This document shows positions 46,422-55,454 of a stretch of DNA of 64,000 nucleotides, piece after piece. Numbering within the stretch: position 1 is the stretch's first letter; each line of letters starts with the position of its first letter. The notes beneath the pieces are model-generated. The model worked only from the letters and a program-made list of their open reading frames with translations. It did no database searches and was not told the origin of the DNA. The translations under genes and the position numbers were made by a program. This DNA comes from Pediococcus acidilactici. Its GTDB lineage: Bacteria > Bacillota > Bacilli > Lactobacillales > Lactobacillaceae. The stretch is taken from assembly GCA_024970065.1 (NCBI GenBank), contig CP103908.1:1612001-1676000 (forward strand), in the 5' to 3' direction.

Positions 46422-47900
46422 ATGACACAAGCATTTGATGCACATGGAAAACCCTATAAGCGGTCTCTATTAATCCTTGTGCTTTTAATTGGTTCATTTT
46501 GTACCGTTTTGAATCAAACCATTTTAACCACGGCCTTTCCTACTTTAATGAAGGCCTTCGATATCAGTACCTCGACTGTGCAATGGCTCACGACTGGTTT
46601 CTTGATGGTCAACGGAATCATGATTCCAATTAGCGCTTGGCTAACTAGCCGGATTCCTTCCAAACGGCTATATCTTTCAGCCATGACGGTATTTCTGATT
46701 GGAACCACGTTCTGTTATGTAGCACCATCGTTTTCAGTACTCCTTGCTGGCCGATTAATTCAAGCATTAGGGGTTGGAATTACGATGCCCCTTTTGCAAA
46801 CCATGATGCTAACCATTTTCCCTGCTAACCAACGTGGTTCAGCGATGGGACTTGCTGGCTTAGTTGTCGGAGTGGCTCCGGCAATCGGACCGACCCTTTC
46901 TGGATGGGTAATTGATAACTACCACTGGCGGACTTTATTTGGAATGATTATTCCAATCGTCATTGTAGTTTTAATTGCTGGTTTCTTCTTTATGAAAGAC
47001 GTTTTGAAAACTGAACACACGGAACTTGATTGGGTTTCAGCTGCACTTTCAACCATCGGTTTTGGAAGCTTGCTCTTTGGTTTCTCCGAAGTTGGGGATA
47101 AGGGCTGGACTGATTCATTAGTTGTAGCGACCTTAATTATTGGGGCAATTTTCGTAATCCTATTTGGGGCACGTCAATTACGGAGTAAAAATCCGTTCCT
47201 TGATCTACGTGTTTTAAGGATTCCAGAATTTTCAATTTCAGCAGCCCTTAGTTCGGTTTCAATGATTGCCATGGTGGGTGCCGAAATGGTTCTTCCTCTT
47301 TACATCCAAACTGTACGTGGCGAATCAGCCTTTCACTCTGGACTAACATTATTGCCGGGGGCATTGATGATGGGGGTTCTCAGCCCAATTACTGGTCGTT
47401 TATTCGATAAAATTGGCGCACGCCGGCTCGCAACCACCGGAATGTTCCTTTTAACCATTGGAACGTTGCCGTTTGCCTTCATCACCCGGACTACTCCAAT
47501 GCTTTACATTATCGTGTTATACGCAATTCGGATGGCCGGAATTTCCATGGCGATGATGCCGGTTACTACTGCCGGTATGAACTCGTTGCCATTCGATAAG
47601 ATGGGGCACGGAACCGCAGTTAATAACACCCTCCGACAAGTTGCTAGTTCCATGGGGACTGCCATTTTAGTCAGTGTTTTGACCAACGTTACTAACAACC
47701 AAATGCCTGCTAAACACTTGTTGAAAGCCGAACCACTTGCTTACAAAGATCAAGCATTTAACGCTACTATCAGCGGCTATCACGCCTCGTTTTGGATTGC
47801 GGTTGGCTTCAGTGCGTTAGGCTTAATCATTGCCTTCTTCGTTAGCAACCGTTCTGGTAGCTCAGCTAAAGTACAACCTCAAGCTGGAGGTGCAGAATAA
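46422..47900 (+). CDS. MFS multidrug exporter, DHA2 family (14 helices, EmrB/QacA-like)
   Basis: A 492-residue transporter. It has QTILTTAFPTLMKAFDIS in helix 1, the motif-C region GLVVGVAPAIGPTLSGWVID in helix 5, and a second half with GGFxFDKIGARRL-like motif A (GRLFDKIGARRL). The length and 14 predicted helices fit DHA2. The start at 46422 has GAGG at 10 nt; the ATG at 46401 lacks one and lies close to the transcript start. Its stop overlaps the next gene's ATG. Probably induced by compounds sensed by the divergent MerR protein. Confidence 0.92.
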   Translation: MTQAFDAHGKPYKRSLLILVLLIGSFCTVLNQTILTTAFPTLMKAFDISTSTVQWLTTGFLMVNGIMIPISAWLTSRIPSKRLYLSAMTVFLIGTTFCYVAPSFSVLLAGRLIQALGVGITMPLLQTMMLTIFPANQRGSAMGLAGLVVGVAPAIGPTLSGWVIDNYHWRTLFGMIIPIVIVVLIAGFFFMKDVLKTEHTELDWVSAALSTIGFGSLLFGFSEVGDKGWTDSLVVATLIIGAIFVILFGARQLRSKNPFLDLRVLRIPEFSISAALSSVSMIAMVGAEMVLPLYIQTVRGESAFHSGLTLLPGALMMGVLSPITGRLFDKIGARRLATTGMFLLTIGTLPFAFITRTTPMLYIIVLYAIRMAGISMAMMPVTTAGMNSLPFDKMGHGTAVNNTLRQVASSMGTAILVSVLTNVTNNQMPAKHLLKAEPLAYKDQAFNATISGYHASFWIAVGFSALGLIIAFFVSNRSGSSAKVQPQAGGAE

Positions 47901-48664
47901 TGATTATCTTTCTATTAATACTCGCTGTCATCGCAACCTTTATTTCAATGACCCTAATTCCAAAACCAATGCTGCGTTACATTTGTACCGCAATTTCGGC
48001 GATTGTGGTCGTTTGCTCAGTAGTCTTACTAGTACTGAACGACCGCGAACATTTTGGAATGAAAAAAGTAACCGAAACGACCACCCAAACCGTTTACTCG
48101 GTTTCACCTTCAAAACAGATGCCCATGCTGCTTTATAAAAACATCGGGACTGATGGTAAGGAACGGGTTTACGTTTATAAAAAGGATGCAAACCAAAAGA
48201 AAACTTCTCATACGGAATTGGAAAAAACTACTAACCGAGTCAAGACCACTAATGATGATCACGCTCGCTTAGAGAAGAAAACCACCCGTTGGGTATACAA
48301 AAACGATACCTACCGCCTTTGGTTTGGCATCGCCGGAAACGACCGGGAAGTTTCTCACCGGATCAACACCTTCTACGTGCCTAAGAGTTGGCCAACCTTG
48401 TCAACTACCGAAGCTGCTAAATTGCAAAAATTGGTTAAACAAAACCAAGCTTCTATGAAAAAGGATGCTACTAAGTACGTAAAAGCTAAGGTAACCGCAA
48501 CGGTTAAGGATACCTTGAAAGCTGCTTTGCAGAAAAATCCACGGATGAGTCCTGCCGAACAGAAGAAGTTGACTGACAAGACAACTGCTGAAGCTACTAA
48601 AAAGTTTAGTGCAGAGTATCAAGCACAAATGATGCAAAAGCTAATTGAACAGGCTAAAGAATAG
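47900..48664 (+). CDS. DUF4811 family membrane-anchored protein
   Basis: A 254-residue protein with two N-terminal helices (about 2-20 and 27-46) and a long soluble, Lys/Thr-rich part (VTETTTQTVYSV, KTTRWVYKNDTYRLWFG, then a charged helix to the end). This layout matches the DUF4811 proteins regularly found after DHA2 exporters in lactobacilli. The start overlaps the exporter stop in TAATG, so it is translationally coupled and likely an accessory protein of the exporter. Mechanism unknown. Confidence 0.85.
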   Translation: MIIFLLILAVIATFISMTLIPKPMLRYICTAISAIVVVCSVVLLVLNDREHFGMKKVTETTTQTVYSVSPSKQMPMLLYKNIGTDGKERVYVYKKDANQKKTSHTELEKTTNRVKTTNDDHARLEKKTTRWVYKNDTYRLWFGIAGNDREVSHRINTFYVPKSWPTLSTTEAAKLQKLVKQNQASMKKDATKYVKAKVTATVKDTLKAALQKNPRMSPAEQKKLTDKTTAEATKKFSAEYQAQMMQKLIEQAKE

Positions 48665-48689
48665 TTTTAAAAAGCTTTACGAAAATTAA

Positions 48690-48733
48690 ATAACCCCCGA
48701 TATTGGACCTGAATCCAGTATCGGGGGTTTTAT
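48690..48733 (+). terminator. Terminator of the exporter-DUF4811 operon
   Basis: Arms AACCCCCGATA-TGGA and TCCA-TATCGGGGGTT, loop CCTGAA, then TTTT. Confidence 0.94.
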
Positions 48734-48878
48734 ATTGACTAAAAAATTTTGTAAATCCGTTGCCGTTATTTATCGAATTTATGCTATTAACCAGCAAGGC
48801 CCGTTAAGCGCCCTTAAAAGCTCTTAACATCCGTTTTGAAGCATTTGCTGACAAATGTCTTTCACAAGCTTATAACGC

Positions 48879-50084
48879 TTATTTAGTCTCGTAAGCTTGC
48901 AACTGTTGACTTACCCAATTTGTCGCCTGGGCCGCTGCATTGCCTGCGTGGATGGCACAGAACCTTGCGTAAAATTGCTCAAATTGGGGACTTGGTTGTT
49001 GATTAGTCTTCTTAGCTAGTTGAGTTAATTCATGAGTAAGTTCGTCTTCGTTGTAAACAATCTTGCCCGGTAAATCTTTTTGATAATCCAAATAAAATCC
49101 ACGGAGCTCGTCACGATAAGTTTCGTAATCATACGGAAAGAACACAACGGGGCGCTTTAAGTAGGCGTAATCAAAAAAGACGCTAGAATAGTCCGTAACC
49201 AATACGTCCGCCACCAAGTATAAATCCGCAACGTCCGGATAATTTGACACATCGATTGCGAAGTCTTTTGCAGCAGAAAGATCCAACGCGTTAGCAATCA
49301 AATAGTGCATCCGTAAAAGCAAAATTGTATCTTTTCCGAGCGCATCCCGTAATTTTGCCAAATCAAATGGCAAGTTAAAAGAATACTTTCCTTTAGTAAA
49401 AAATTGGTTATCCCGATAAGTCGGCGCGTATAAAACCACCTTTTTATCCAGGGGAATCCCTAACTTTTCCTTAAGCTGCCGGATTTTAGCCGCACTAGGA
49501 TGTGCTAATTCGTCATTGCGGGGGTAACCAATTTCCAAAATTTCGTTTTGGTAACCGAAAGCTTGCCGAAAAATTTTCGTAGAATAGGCGTTAGGACTGA
49601 TTAATGCATCCCACCGGTTTGCTTCGTGAACAAAATTTTCGTGATACTTTTCCGTAGTGGTTCCGGGCATGGTTACTTGTGCAATATCCAGGCCCAACTT
49701 TTTCAGCGGTGTGCCGTGCCAAGTTTGTAGTATTTTAACGTGCGCCGGCTTTTTCACCCAACGAGGGAGCCGTGCATTTTCAACCCAGACGTGCGCTTTT
49801 TCGATCGTACGGACCCATTTAAAAGATCCCCGAACCACGTAATCGTAACGTTCTCCATTCGGAAAACCTTCTTCAAATAGTTGCTTATTTACCACCCAGA
49901 TTAATCGATAATCGGGATGTTCTTTTTTCATTTCTTTATAAATCGCTAACGGCGAGTCACTAATTTGCCGGCCGCCAAAGCTTTCAAAAATAACGGTGGG
50001 CCGTTTTGCGGGCCGGTAGTTAAGTTTGAAAGCGTAGGTTAGGAGGCGCCGTTTGACTTTCCGCAAAATCGTAATCAAATCCAT
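48879..50084 (-). CDS. CDP-glycerol glycerophosphotransferase family protein (TagF/TagB-like)
   Basis: A 401-residue teichoic acid polymer enzyme. It has the conserved histidines in LQTWHGTPLKKLG and LLRMHYLIAN and the donor-site motif VTDYSSVFFDYAYLKRP, followed by FFPYDYETYRDELRGFYLDY. The N-terminal VIFESFGGRQISDSPLAIY is also standard. The size suits a single-domain primase or polymerase. It is the last gene of the teichoic acid region on this strand. GGGG precedes the ATG by 10 nt. Whether it uses glycerol- or ribitol-phosphate cannot be told. Confidence 0.9.
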   Translation of the reverse strand: MDLITILRKVKRRLLTYAFKLNYRPAKRPTVIFESFGGRQISDSPLAIYKEMKKEHPDYRLIWVVNKQLFEEGFPNGERYDYVVRGSFKWVRTIEKAHVWVENARLPRWVKKPAHVKILQTWHGTPLKKLGLDIAQVTMPGTTTEKYHENFVHEANRWDALISPNAYSTKIFRQAFGYQNEILEIGYPRNDELAHPSAAKIRQLKEKLGIPLDKKVVLYAPTYRDNQFFTKGKYSFNLPFDLAKLRDALGKDTILLLRMHYLIANALDLSAAKDFAIDVSNYPDVADLYLVADVLVTDYSSVFFDYAYLKRPVVFFPYDYETYRDELRGFYLDYQKDLPGKIVYNEDELTHELTQLAKKTNQQPSPQFEQFYARFCAIHAGNAAAQATNWVSQQLQAYETK

Positions 50085-50157
50085 CTACATTTATCCCCTA
50101 TTTTTTAATTGTTTGTATCCATTATAGGATATAATCTTACACATCAAAAATAGTACA

Positions 50158-51306
50158 TTACTCGTTTATCTGTGCTTTTTTAAAATATTGGTTGGTCAAT
50201 TTATCAACTGCTTGTTTTAATTTTTGGCCCTTTATTTTATTGCCTTGATGATTGCTAAATACGATGAGGGCTTGTTTACCATCCGGACTAATTCGAATAT
50301 GGTCTTCAAATCCGTAGCCGTAGCCATTAGCTGAATAATAATTTTGGTGATTGGTGTAAAGTCCTCCATGATATTTAACTTGGGCGCCGTTAACCGGTCG
50401 ATACAGTGTTTGCACAGCGGGCTTTCCTAGTAGTCCACCGTTAAGCAATTTAGCTAATGTTTTATAATAATCCGCAACGGACATGTACACTTGGCCCGTC
50501 CCTAATTCTGATTCAACCGTAGCTAAGTTAGGCTTTTGGAGGATTTGCTTAACCTCATCCCCCTGTTTTTTGAGATAGTATCCCTTAGCCGTATCGTAAC
50601 CAGTAGTATCAGTTGCAAATACGGTTTGCTGTAAGTTCAACTTGCTTGTGTAACGTTCCGTGAATAGCTGTTGGTAACTATCCCCCGTAACTTTTTCTAA
50701 AATCATTGATAATAGCACGTAATTGACGGGCTGATAATTCCATTTACCATATTTTTGCGGCTGAAATTTAACGTTCTTTCGAAGAATTTTTAAATACTGT
50801 TTTCTAGATAAACTATCACCTTTATATTTAAGCTTAGGCAATGATAATCCCGATGTCATGTCGAGTAGCTGACGAATAGTAATTTCCGCAGAACCCGGTA
50901 TGCCCGTTATGTACTGGTTAAGGTGATCCGTAAGCGCAATTTCATGCCTATTAACTAAAGTCATTACTAGTCCAGCCGTGAGTGATTTTTGCAAAGAATC
51001 AATTTCATAAGCAGTAGTTAGCCGATTATTTTTGCCACCCGCATTATCTTCCACTCCCGCTGTGTAACTATCAACAATTTGGTTGTTCTTTACTAAAATT
51101 GCTGAGCCACTAAATCCGGTTGGTGAAAGTGCTTGTTGCAACCTTCCCTTTTCCGTCGAGTGAGTCGCTCGTGGAATCGCCAGATGATTATTTTTTTCAG
51201 TTGCGGCGGGCTTTTTTAAGTATGTACTTGCCTGTCCCCAAACTATTATCAATGCGAGAACGATTAACCCACCGATAACCAACTTATTAATCAATTTTTT
51301 TGACAT
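50158..51306 (-). CDS. Serine hydrolase, class C beta-lactamase/penicillin-binding-protein-like
   Basis: A 382-residue exported protein with an N-terminal membrane anchor (about 5-28). The catalytic SxxK is SLQK in YEIDSLQKSLTAGLV, and the third motif is HGG in VKYHGGLY. The middle motif is diverged (YQPVNYVLL where YSN is usual). Related proteins include esterases, D-Ala-D-Ala peptidases and D-alanyl esterases. Lying inside the teichoic acid cluster, it might remove or transfer D-alanyl groups, which is inference. The start at 51306 has GGGGGAG at 9 nt; the frame is open 18 bp further. Confidence 0.87.
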   Translation of the reverse strand: MSKKLINKLVIGGLIVLALIIVWGQASTYLKKPAATEKNNHLAIPRATHSTEKGRLQQALSPTGFSGSAILVKNNQIVDSYTAGVEDNAGGKNNRLTTAYEIDSLQKSLTAGLVMTLVNRHEIALTDHLNQYITGIPGSAEITIRQLLDMTSGLSLPKLKYKGDSLSRKQYLKILRKNVKFQPQKYGKWNYQPVNYVLLSMILEKVTGDSYQQLFTERYTSKLNLQQTVFATDTTGYDTAKGYYLKKQGDEVKQILQKPNLATVESELGTGQVYMSVADYYKTLAKLLNGGLLGKPAVQTLYRPVNGAQVKYHGGLYTNHQNYYSANGYGYGFEDHIRISPDGKQALIVFSNHQGNKIKGQKLKQAVDKLTNQYFKKAQINE

Positions 51307-51442
51307 TTTCGATTTCTCCCCCAAATAAGATTACCAGATATAGTTTTACACTAAATGGCGCCAAAGAACTAGCTTTGAAGGAAAAATTAAGTATAAGCTT
51401 AAATATTGCTGAACAAAGCTTTAAAAATAAACTTTCTGAAAA

Positions 51443-51484
51443 TATAAAAAGAACTAGTCTAACTTACGACTAGTTCTTTTTATA
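51443..51484. terminator. Terminator upstream of the serine hydrolase gene
   Basis: Arms AAAAAGAACTAGTC and GACTAGTTCTTTTT with loop TAACTTAC. It ends the membrane protein gene that follows on the minus strand. Confidence 0.94.
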
Positions 51485-51526
51485 TGAATATAGATTTAAA
51501 TAAAAATAGTATTACATTTATACTGC

Positions 51527-53254
51527 CTACCAGGCCCTTCGTCTATTTATAAAACGTATTATTACTTTAAACACCAAAAATATTGTACTAACAATTGAAA
51601 TTATAATAGATAGTTTTTGCATTTTACTCAAACTATACAGCACTTTAACTCGACTATTATGGTGTAAATTGACAGTCAGTGTTTTCATTTGACTAGTATC
51701 CCATTTAACCCTTTTTCCATCTACGTAAACTTTGTAATTTGTTTTATTGTACAAGTAAAAAGGTAAACTCACGTGCCCACTTTCACCATTCAACTTAAAA
51801 ATCATCCCATTAGGTATGCTTGTAAAGTCTACTTTTTTATTAATCCAACGCCCGTCCTTCATTAGATAATGGTCATATATCTTTAAACCGTTTTGGTAAT
51901 TTTTATTAGAACTCTGTTTTTTGTTAATTGGTACATAATCTCGATTAGGATTTGCCTTAATTAACTTAAAGTACGTCTTTCTGTCTACCTTAATGTTGTA
52001 CCTTTCTTTCAAACTAGCATTTGGTGCGAAAGCATGTTGTAATGTCGGAAAATCTTTCCTTGTATTAATAAAATTTTGGGTAGAGCTTATATTAAATATA
52101 TAAAGAATAGCTACTAATAATAAAGTTACATGCTTTATCCGTAATTCATTTAACAGCTCCACTCCCAGTAACGCAATAAAGAAAGTTGCTACAACAAATA
52201 CTCTAAAAGGAAATTGTAATAACGAAACGGGAGTATTTTGTAGTAAGGACCACGGAAATAAATTAGTAGATAATAACGTAGTGACTATCGAAACTACGTA
52301 AATTTTTTTATAAAGCCTACTAAAGGTATTAAATCTAAAGGCACCTATAATTAATATCAGTAAGGCGACTATCCCCATGTTAAAAGTACTTGCATTACCA
52401 GTAATATTATTAGATATGGAATTGTTGACAAAAGTACCTAATTGCATTGCTGTATTAGAAAACAAAAACTCTTTTGGCATCTTCACTGGTGTATGTAAAT
52501 AATTAACTAGAAAGCTATATATAAAAGCACTAGATAATCCCAAAAATAGCACTACCGCTTTCAAATATGCTTTTATAACAGAGGAAAAATCACTTAATGA
52601 GTTAACGTTAAAAACCATAAGCAGTCCCATTGTAATTGTAACTATCAGCGCGGTTAAAATATGGGAATAAAGCAAAGCGCCCATCCCTGCCGCTAACCAA
52701 ATCCATTTGTCAAATTCATTCTTAAATGAAATTTTGTAAAATGCCCAAAAGACTAATGGAATAAAAGTTAAGGCAATGAATTCTGATATATCAAAACGGT
52801 TAAGAATGTCTAAAAAACGGTACGTAGAAAAGAAGTACAGGTTAGCAAATATAAAAGCCTTTTTTCTTGAGTCACTAAAATCCTTGAATGTGTAATAAGC
52901 AATTAAAAAGGTAACTAGATTAATTACCATTAATCCTAAGTATATAGCTGTAATTGGGCTTACCGGCAAAAAGCGAAGCACTGCAAACATGTATAAAAAC
53001 AATGGCGGATAATAAATATTGGTTGCTATCCCTACTTGGTTAGCAGAATAAGTTGATATCATTGGAAACATATTGCCATGTCTTAAATTTTGGTATAATT
53101 CTTCAATTCTATTTACATGGAACTGCACGTCAGCTCCTCTATAAATAACATGTCCTCTATACAAAAAATAAAAGGACAGGATACTCATGACAATAAAATA
53201 CAAAACAATTATAAAAGGCAGGTGTCTTTTACCTCTTGTCAAACTAGTTAACAT
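51527..53254 (-). CDS. Large polytopic membrane protein, GT-C/YfhO-like
   Basis: A 575-residue protein with about twelve helices and a soluble segment (about 400-540) before a last helix. After helix 1 comes a short outer loop with FYRGHVIYRGADVQFHVNRIEEL-like sequence holding an acidic residue, the usual position of the catalytic Asp in GT-C glycosyltransferases that use polyprenyl-phosphate sugars. FRVFVVATFFIALLGVELL resembles YfhO proteins. A role in adding sugars to teichoic acid outside the membrane is a reasonable inference. The gene is richer in A and T than its neighbours. GGGGGAG lies 8 nt before the ATG. Confidence 0.65.
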   Translation of the reverse strand: MLTSLTRGKRHLPFIIVLYFIVMSILSFYFLYRGHVIYRGADVQFHVNRIEELYQNLRHGNMFPMISTYSANQVGIATNIYYPPLFLYMFAVLRFLPVSPITAIYLGLMVINLVTFLIAYYTFKDFSDSRKKAFIFANLYFFSTYRFLDILNRFDISEFIALTFIPLVFWAFYKISFKNEFDKWIWLAAGMGALLYSHILTALIVTITMGLLMVFNVNSLSDFSSVIKAYLKAVVLFLGLSSAFIYSFLVNYLHTPVKMPKEFLFSNTAMQLGTFVNNSISNNITGNASTFNMGIVALLILIIGAFRFNTFSRLYKKIYVVSIVTTLLSTNLFPWSLLQNTPVSLLQFPFRVFVVATFFIALLGVELLNELRIKHVTLLLVAILYIFNISSTQNFINTRKDFPTLQHAFAPNASLKERYNIKVDRKTYFKLIKANPNRDYVPINKKQSSNKNYQNGLKIYDHYLMKDGRWINKKVDFTSIPNGMIFKLNGESGHVSLPFYLYNKTNYKVYVDGKRVKWDTSQMKTLTVNLHHNSRVKVLYSLSKMQKLSIIISIVSTIFLVFKVIIRFINRRRAW

Positions 53255-53386
53255 TCCCCATTCTCCCCCAAAATATTAATTTTAACGTCCTTCGCCATTA
53301 TTTCTTACCTAAATAAGAGTTAAATTTATATGACAAAGATAAAGTTAAATAGTTAAAAACACTCAATTTTTCTTGAACGGACGCCA

Positions 53387-54448
53387 CTACCTAACCTTAT
53401 GTTTGACAGGATGTACTAAAGTAGTTGGATGTTCTATAGAATGGGTAACTGAGTGCCCTGAAATATTGACCATTGCAAAGAAAAGAAATAACAACATAGC
53501 CATTCCAACAATGATCCGCGTTGGAAGAGACATTTTGTCCGGAGTAATTTGGTCATACATTGCCTTCTGGACAACTTTTTGAGCTTTCTTAGGGCTAGTT
53601 CCCTTCGCAATTTCTTGCTCAACTAACTCTTGTTTATACTTATCTATGTCAAATTCAATTTGTTCTCGCTTACGATCTTGCTGGTATTTTCTCCGCTCTT
53701 TGGCACTTTTCTTCTTAAAATCGTTAGAAAACTGACGGTAATGGTCAACTACTGTTTTGGTATCACCTACTTCACGAAGTTCACCAAAATGCATCCATGC
53801 TACTCGATCACAAATCATTTCTACTTGTCTCAGTGAGTGACTTACAAACAAGATGGTTTTTCCTTGTTTTTTGAATTCCATAATTTTATCCACACACTTT
53901 TGGTAGAATGTATCATCTCCGACTGATAAAGCTTCATCAATAATCATGATGTCAGGGTTGATATGCACGGCAATTGCAAATCCTAGTCGCGACCGCATAC
54001 CGCTAGAATAATCCTTAACTGGCTGATCGATAAATGTACCAATATCAGCAAAATCGACAATTGCATCACGGACATCATTTATTTCTTGAATAGTTAACCC
54101 TTGCATTAGCCCTTTCAAACGAATATTCTCTGCACCAGTTAAGTTCCGCTTTAGTCCAGCACCAATAGCAATTATGGAAGTATCCCCACGAACGTCAACT
54201 TTACCAGTAGTTTGTGGGATAATCCCTGAAATAATATTCGAAATCGTGGATTTTCCAGAACCATTAACTCCGATGATCCCAAAAGTTTCTCCTGGCTTTA
54301 TCGTTAAACTTACTCCCTTTAAGGACCAAAAATGTGGTACATCCACTTTCCCTAAGTTGAAAAAGTTTTTTAATTTATCACTTTTTGTTTTAAATAAGTC
54401 GTATTCTTTGGTTACATTTTCTACTTTAATCTTATATGAATTATCCAT
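53387..54448 (-). CDS. tagH: Teichoic acid ABC exporter, ATP-binding subunit TagH
   Basis: ATPase that drives export of completed wall teichoic acid with TagG. The 353 residues have the Walker A motif GVNGSGKSTISN, the ABC signature YSSGMRSRLGF, Walker B IMIIDEALSVGD and the switch His in FVSHS. A basic coiled segment (about 245-300) and one C-terminal membrane helix (about 313-332) follow, as in Bacillus TagH with its extracytoplasmic tail, here very short. AGAGG precedes the ATG. It lies 14 bp after tagG. Confidence 0.95.
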   Translation of the reverse strand: MDNSYKIKVENVTKEYDLFKTKSDKLKNFFNLGKVDVPHFWSLKGVSLTIKPGETFGIIGVNGSGKSTISNIISGIIPQTTGKVDVRGDTSIIAIGAGLKRNLTGAENIRLKGLMQGLTIQEINDVRDAIVDFADIGTFIDQPVKDYSSGMRSRLGFAIAVHINPDIMIIDEALSVGDDTFYQKCVDKIMEFKKQGKTILFVSHSLRQVEMICDRVAWMHFGELREVGDTKTVVDHYRQFSNDFKKKSAKERRKYQQDRKREQIEFDIDKYKQELVEQEIAKGTSPKKAQKVVQKAMYDQITPDKMSLPTRIIVGMAMLLFLFFAMVNISGHSVTHSIEHPTTLVHPVKHKVR

Positions 54449-54462
54449 TTCAAACCTCTTAG

Positions 54463-55278
54463 TTAAATTAAATCTACAAAATTAGAACGGAACTTGTTGT
54501 GTAGATAACTGCCAATTGTCAAAGTAATAAAAACAAACAACCAAAATGTAATCGTTAAATTAAGATTAGGTTGTTGCCAAACCCATCCCCGGGAAAGTAG
54601 CGATTCTCGCATCCCGTTAATCACGTAATAGTACGGGTTAATTTCTAGTAATCTAACCAATACTGGTGGAAAACTTGACGTCACAAAATTAAAAAGCACT
54701 CCACTCATGTAAAATAGTACTCGCAAAATTGATTGCAACGCGATTTGCCAGTCACGAATTAACACGCTGATGGTCGAATTTAAAATTCCCAAAGAGTACA
54801 TTAACGCTAGCATACAAATGAAATAATAAATAAATTGAATCCACGAAATAGTTGGCCAAATATGGTTGGTGAACATCAAGAAAATTCCAAAAGCTATCAT
54901 CGTCCAAAAGCTGTATAAATTACCATATATTTTAATCGATGGTAATACGTTAATTGGAAATTTCATTTTCGAAACGAGTCCAACTTGCTGATAAACGCTT
55001 TTAGACGCATCCAACGTAGTCTTATTCATATATAGCCACGGCGCAATCCCAGTAACCATCCATGGTAAATAGGGAACTCCTGGCATTGGGTCTCCCCGTC
55101 TAAGCGCAACACCAAATACTAAGTAATAAATACCGATTTGAATTAACGGATTGAGAAATTCCCATGCTAATCCAAGGTAATGGCTTTGATAGCTTGCACG
55201 GTCATCATATTTAGCCATACGTCTAATAATTTTAAAATTAGTGAACTGATCACTAACTATTTTAAACATTGTATTCAT
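54463..55278 (-). CDS. tagG: Teichoic acid ABC exporter, permease TagG
   Basis: A 271-residue ABC-2 type permease with six helices. Typical features are the N-terminal cytoplasmic helix (DDRASYQSHYLGLAWEFLNPLIQIGIYY), GVPYLPWMVTGIAPW and the INPYYYVINGMRESLLSRGW segment. It forms the membrane channel for wall teichoic acid with TagH. AAGGAG precedes the ATG. It is divergent from the giant glycosyltransferase gene, with 176 bp between. Confidence 0.95.
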   Translation of the reverse strand: MNTMFKIVSDQFTNFKIIRRMAKYDDRASYQSHYLGLAWEFLNPLIQIGIYYLVFGVALRRGDPMPGVPYLPWMVTGIAPWLYMNKTTLDASKSVYQQVGLVSKMKFPINVLPSIKIYGNLYSFWTMIAFGIFLMFTNHIWPTISWIQFIYYFICMLALMYSLGILNSTISVLIRDWQIALQSILRVLFYMSGVLFNFVTSSFPPVLVRLLEINPYYYVINGMRESLLSRGWVWQQPNLNLTITFWLFVFITLTIGSYLHNKFRSNFVDLI

Positions 55279-55397
55279 GCTTCATGCTCCTTAAGCTTGT
55301 AAGTTGGGTACATTTCGAACAGTATACTTATTTTTATCTAATTTCGTCAATGTAACCCATTACTTTCTTATATTATGTAAAAACCAATAACGTATAT

Positions 55398-55403
55398 TAT
55401 AAT
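55398..55403 (+). promoter_or_regulatory. -10 box of the GT2-TagF-TagF gene
   Basis: TATAAT, 52 bp before the start codon. No good -35 at 16-18 bp. Confidence 0.45.
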
Positions 55404-55454
55404 ACATTACTGGATAGATAAATATTAAATAACTTTAAGCAAAAGGTGAATAAC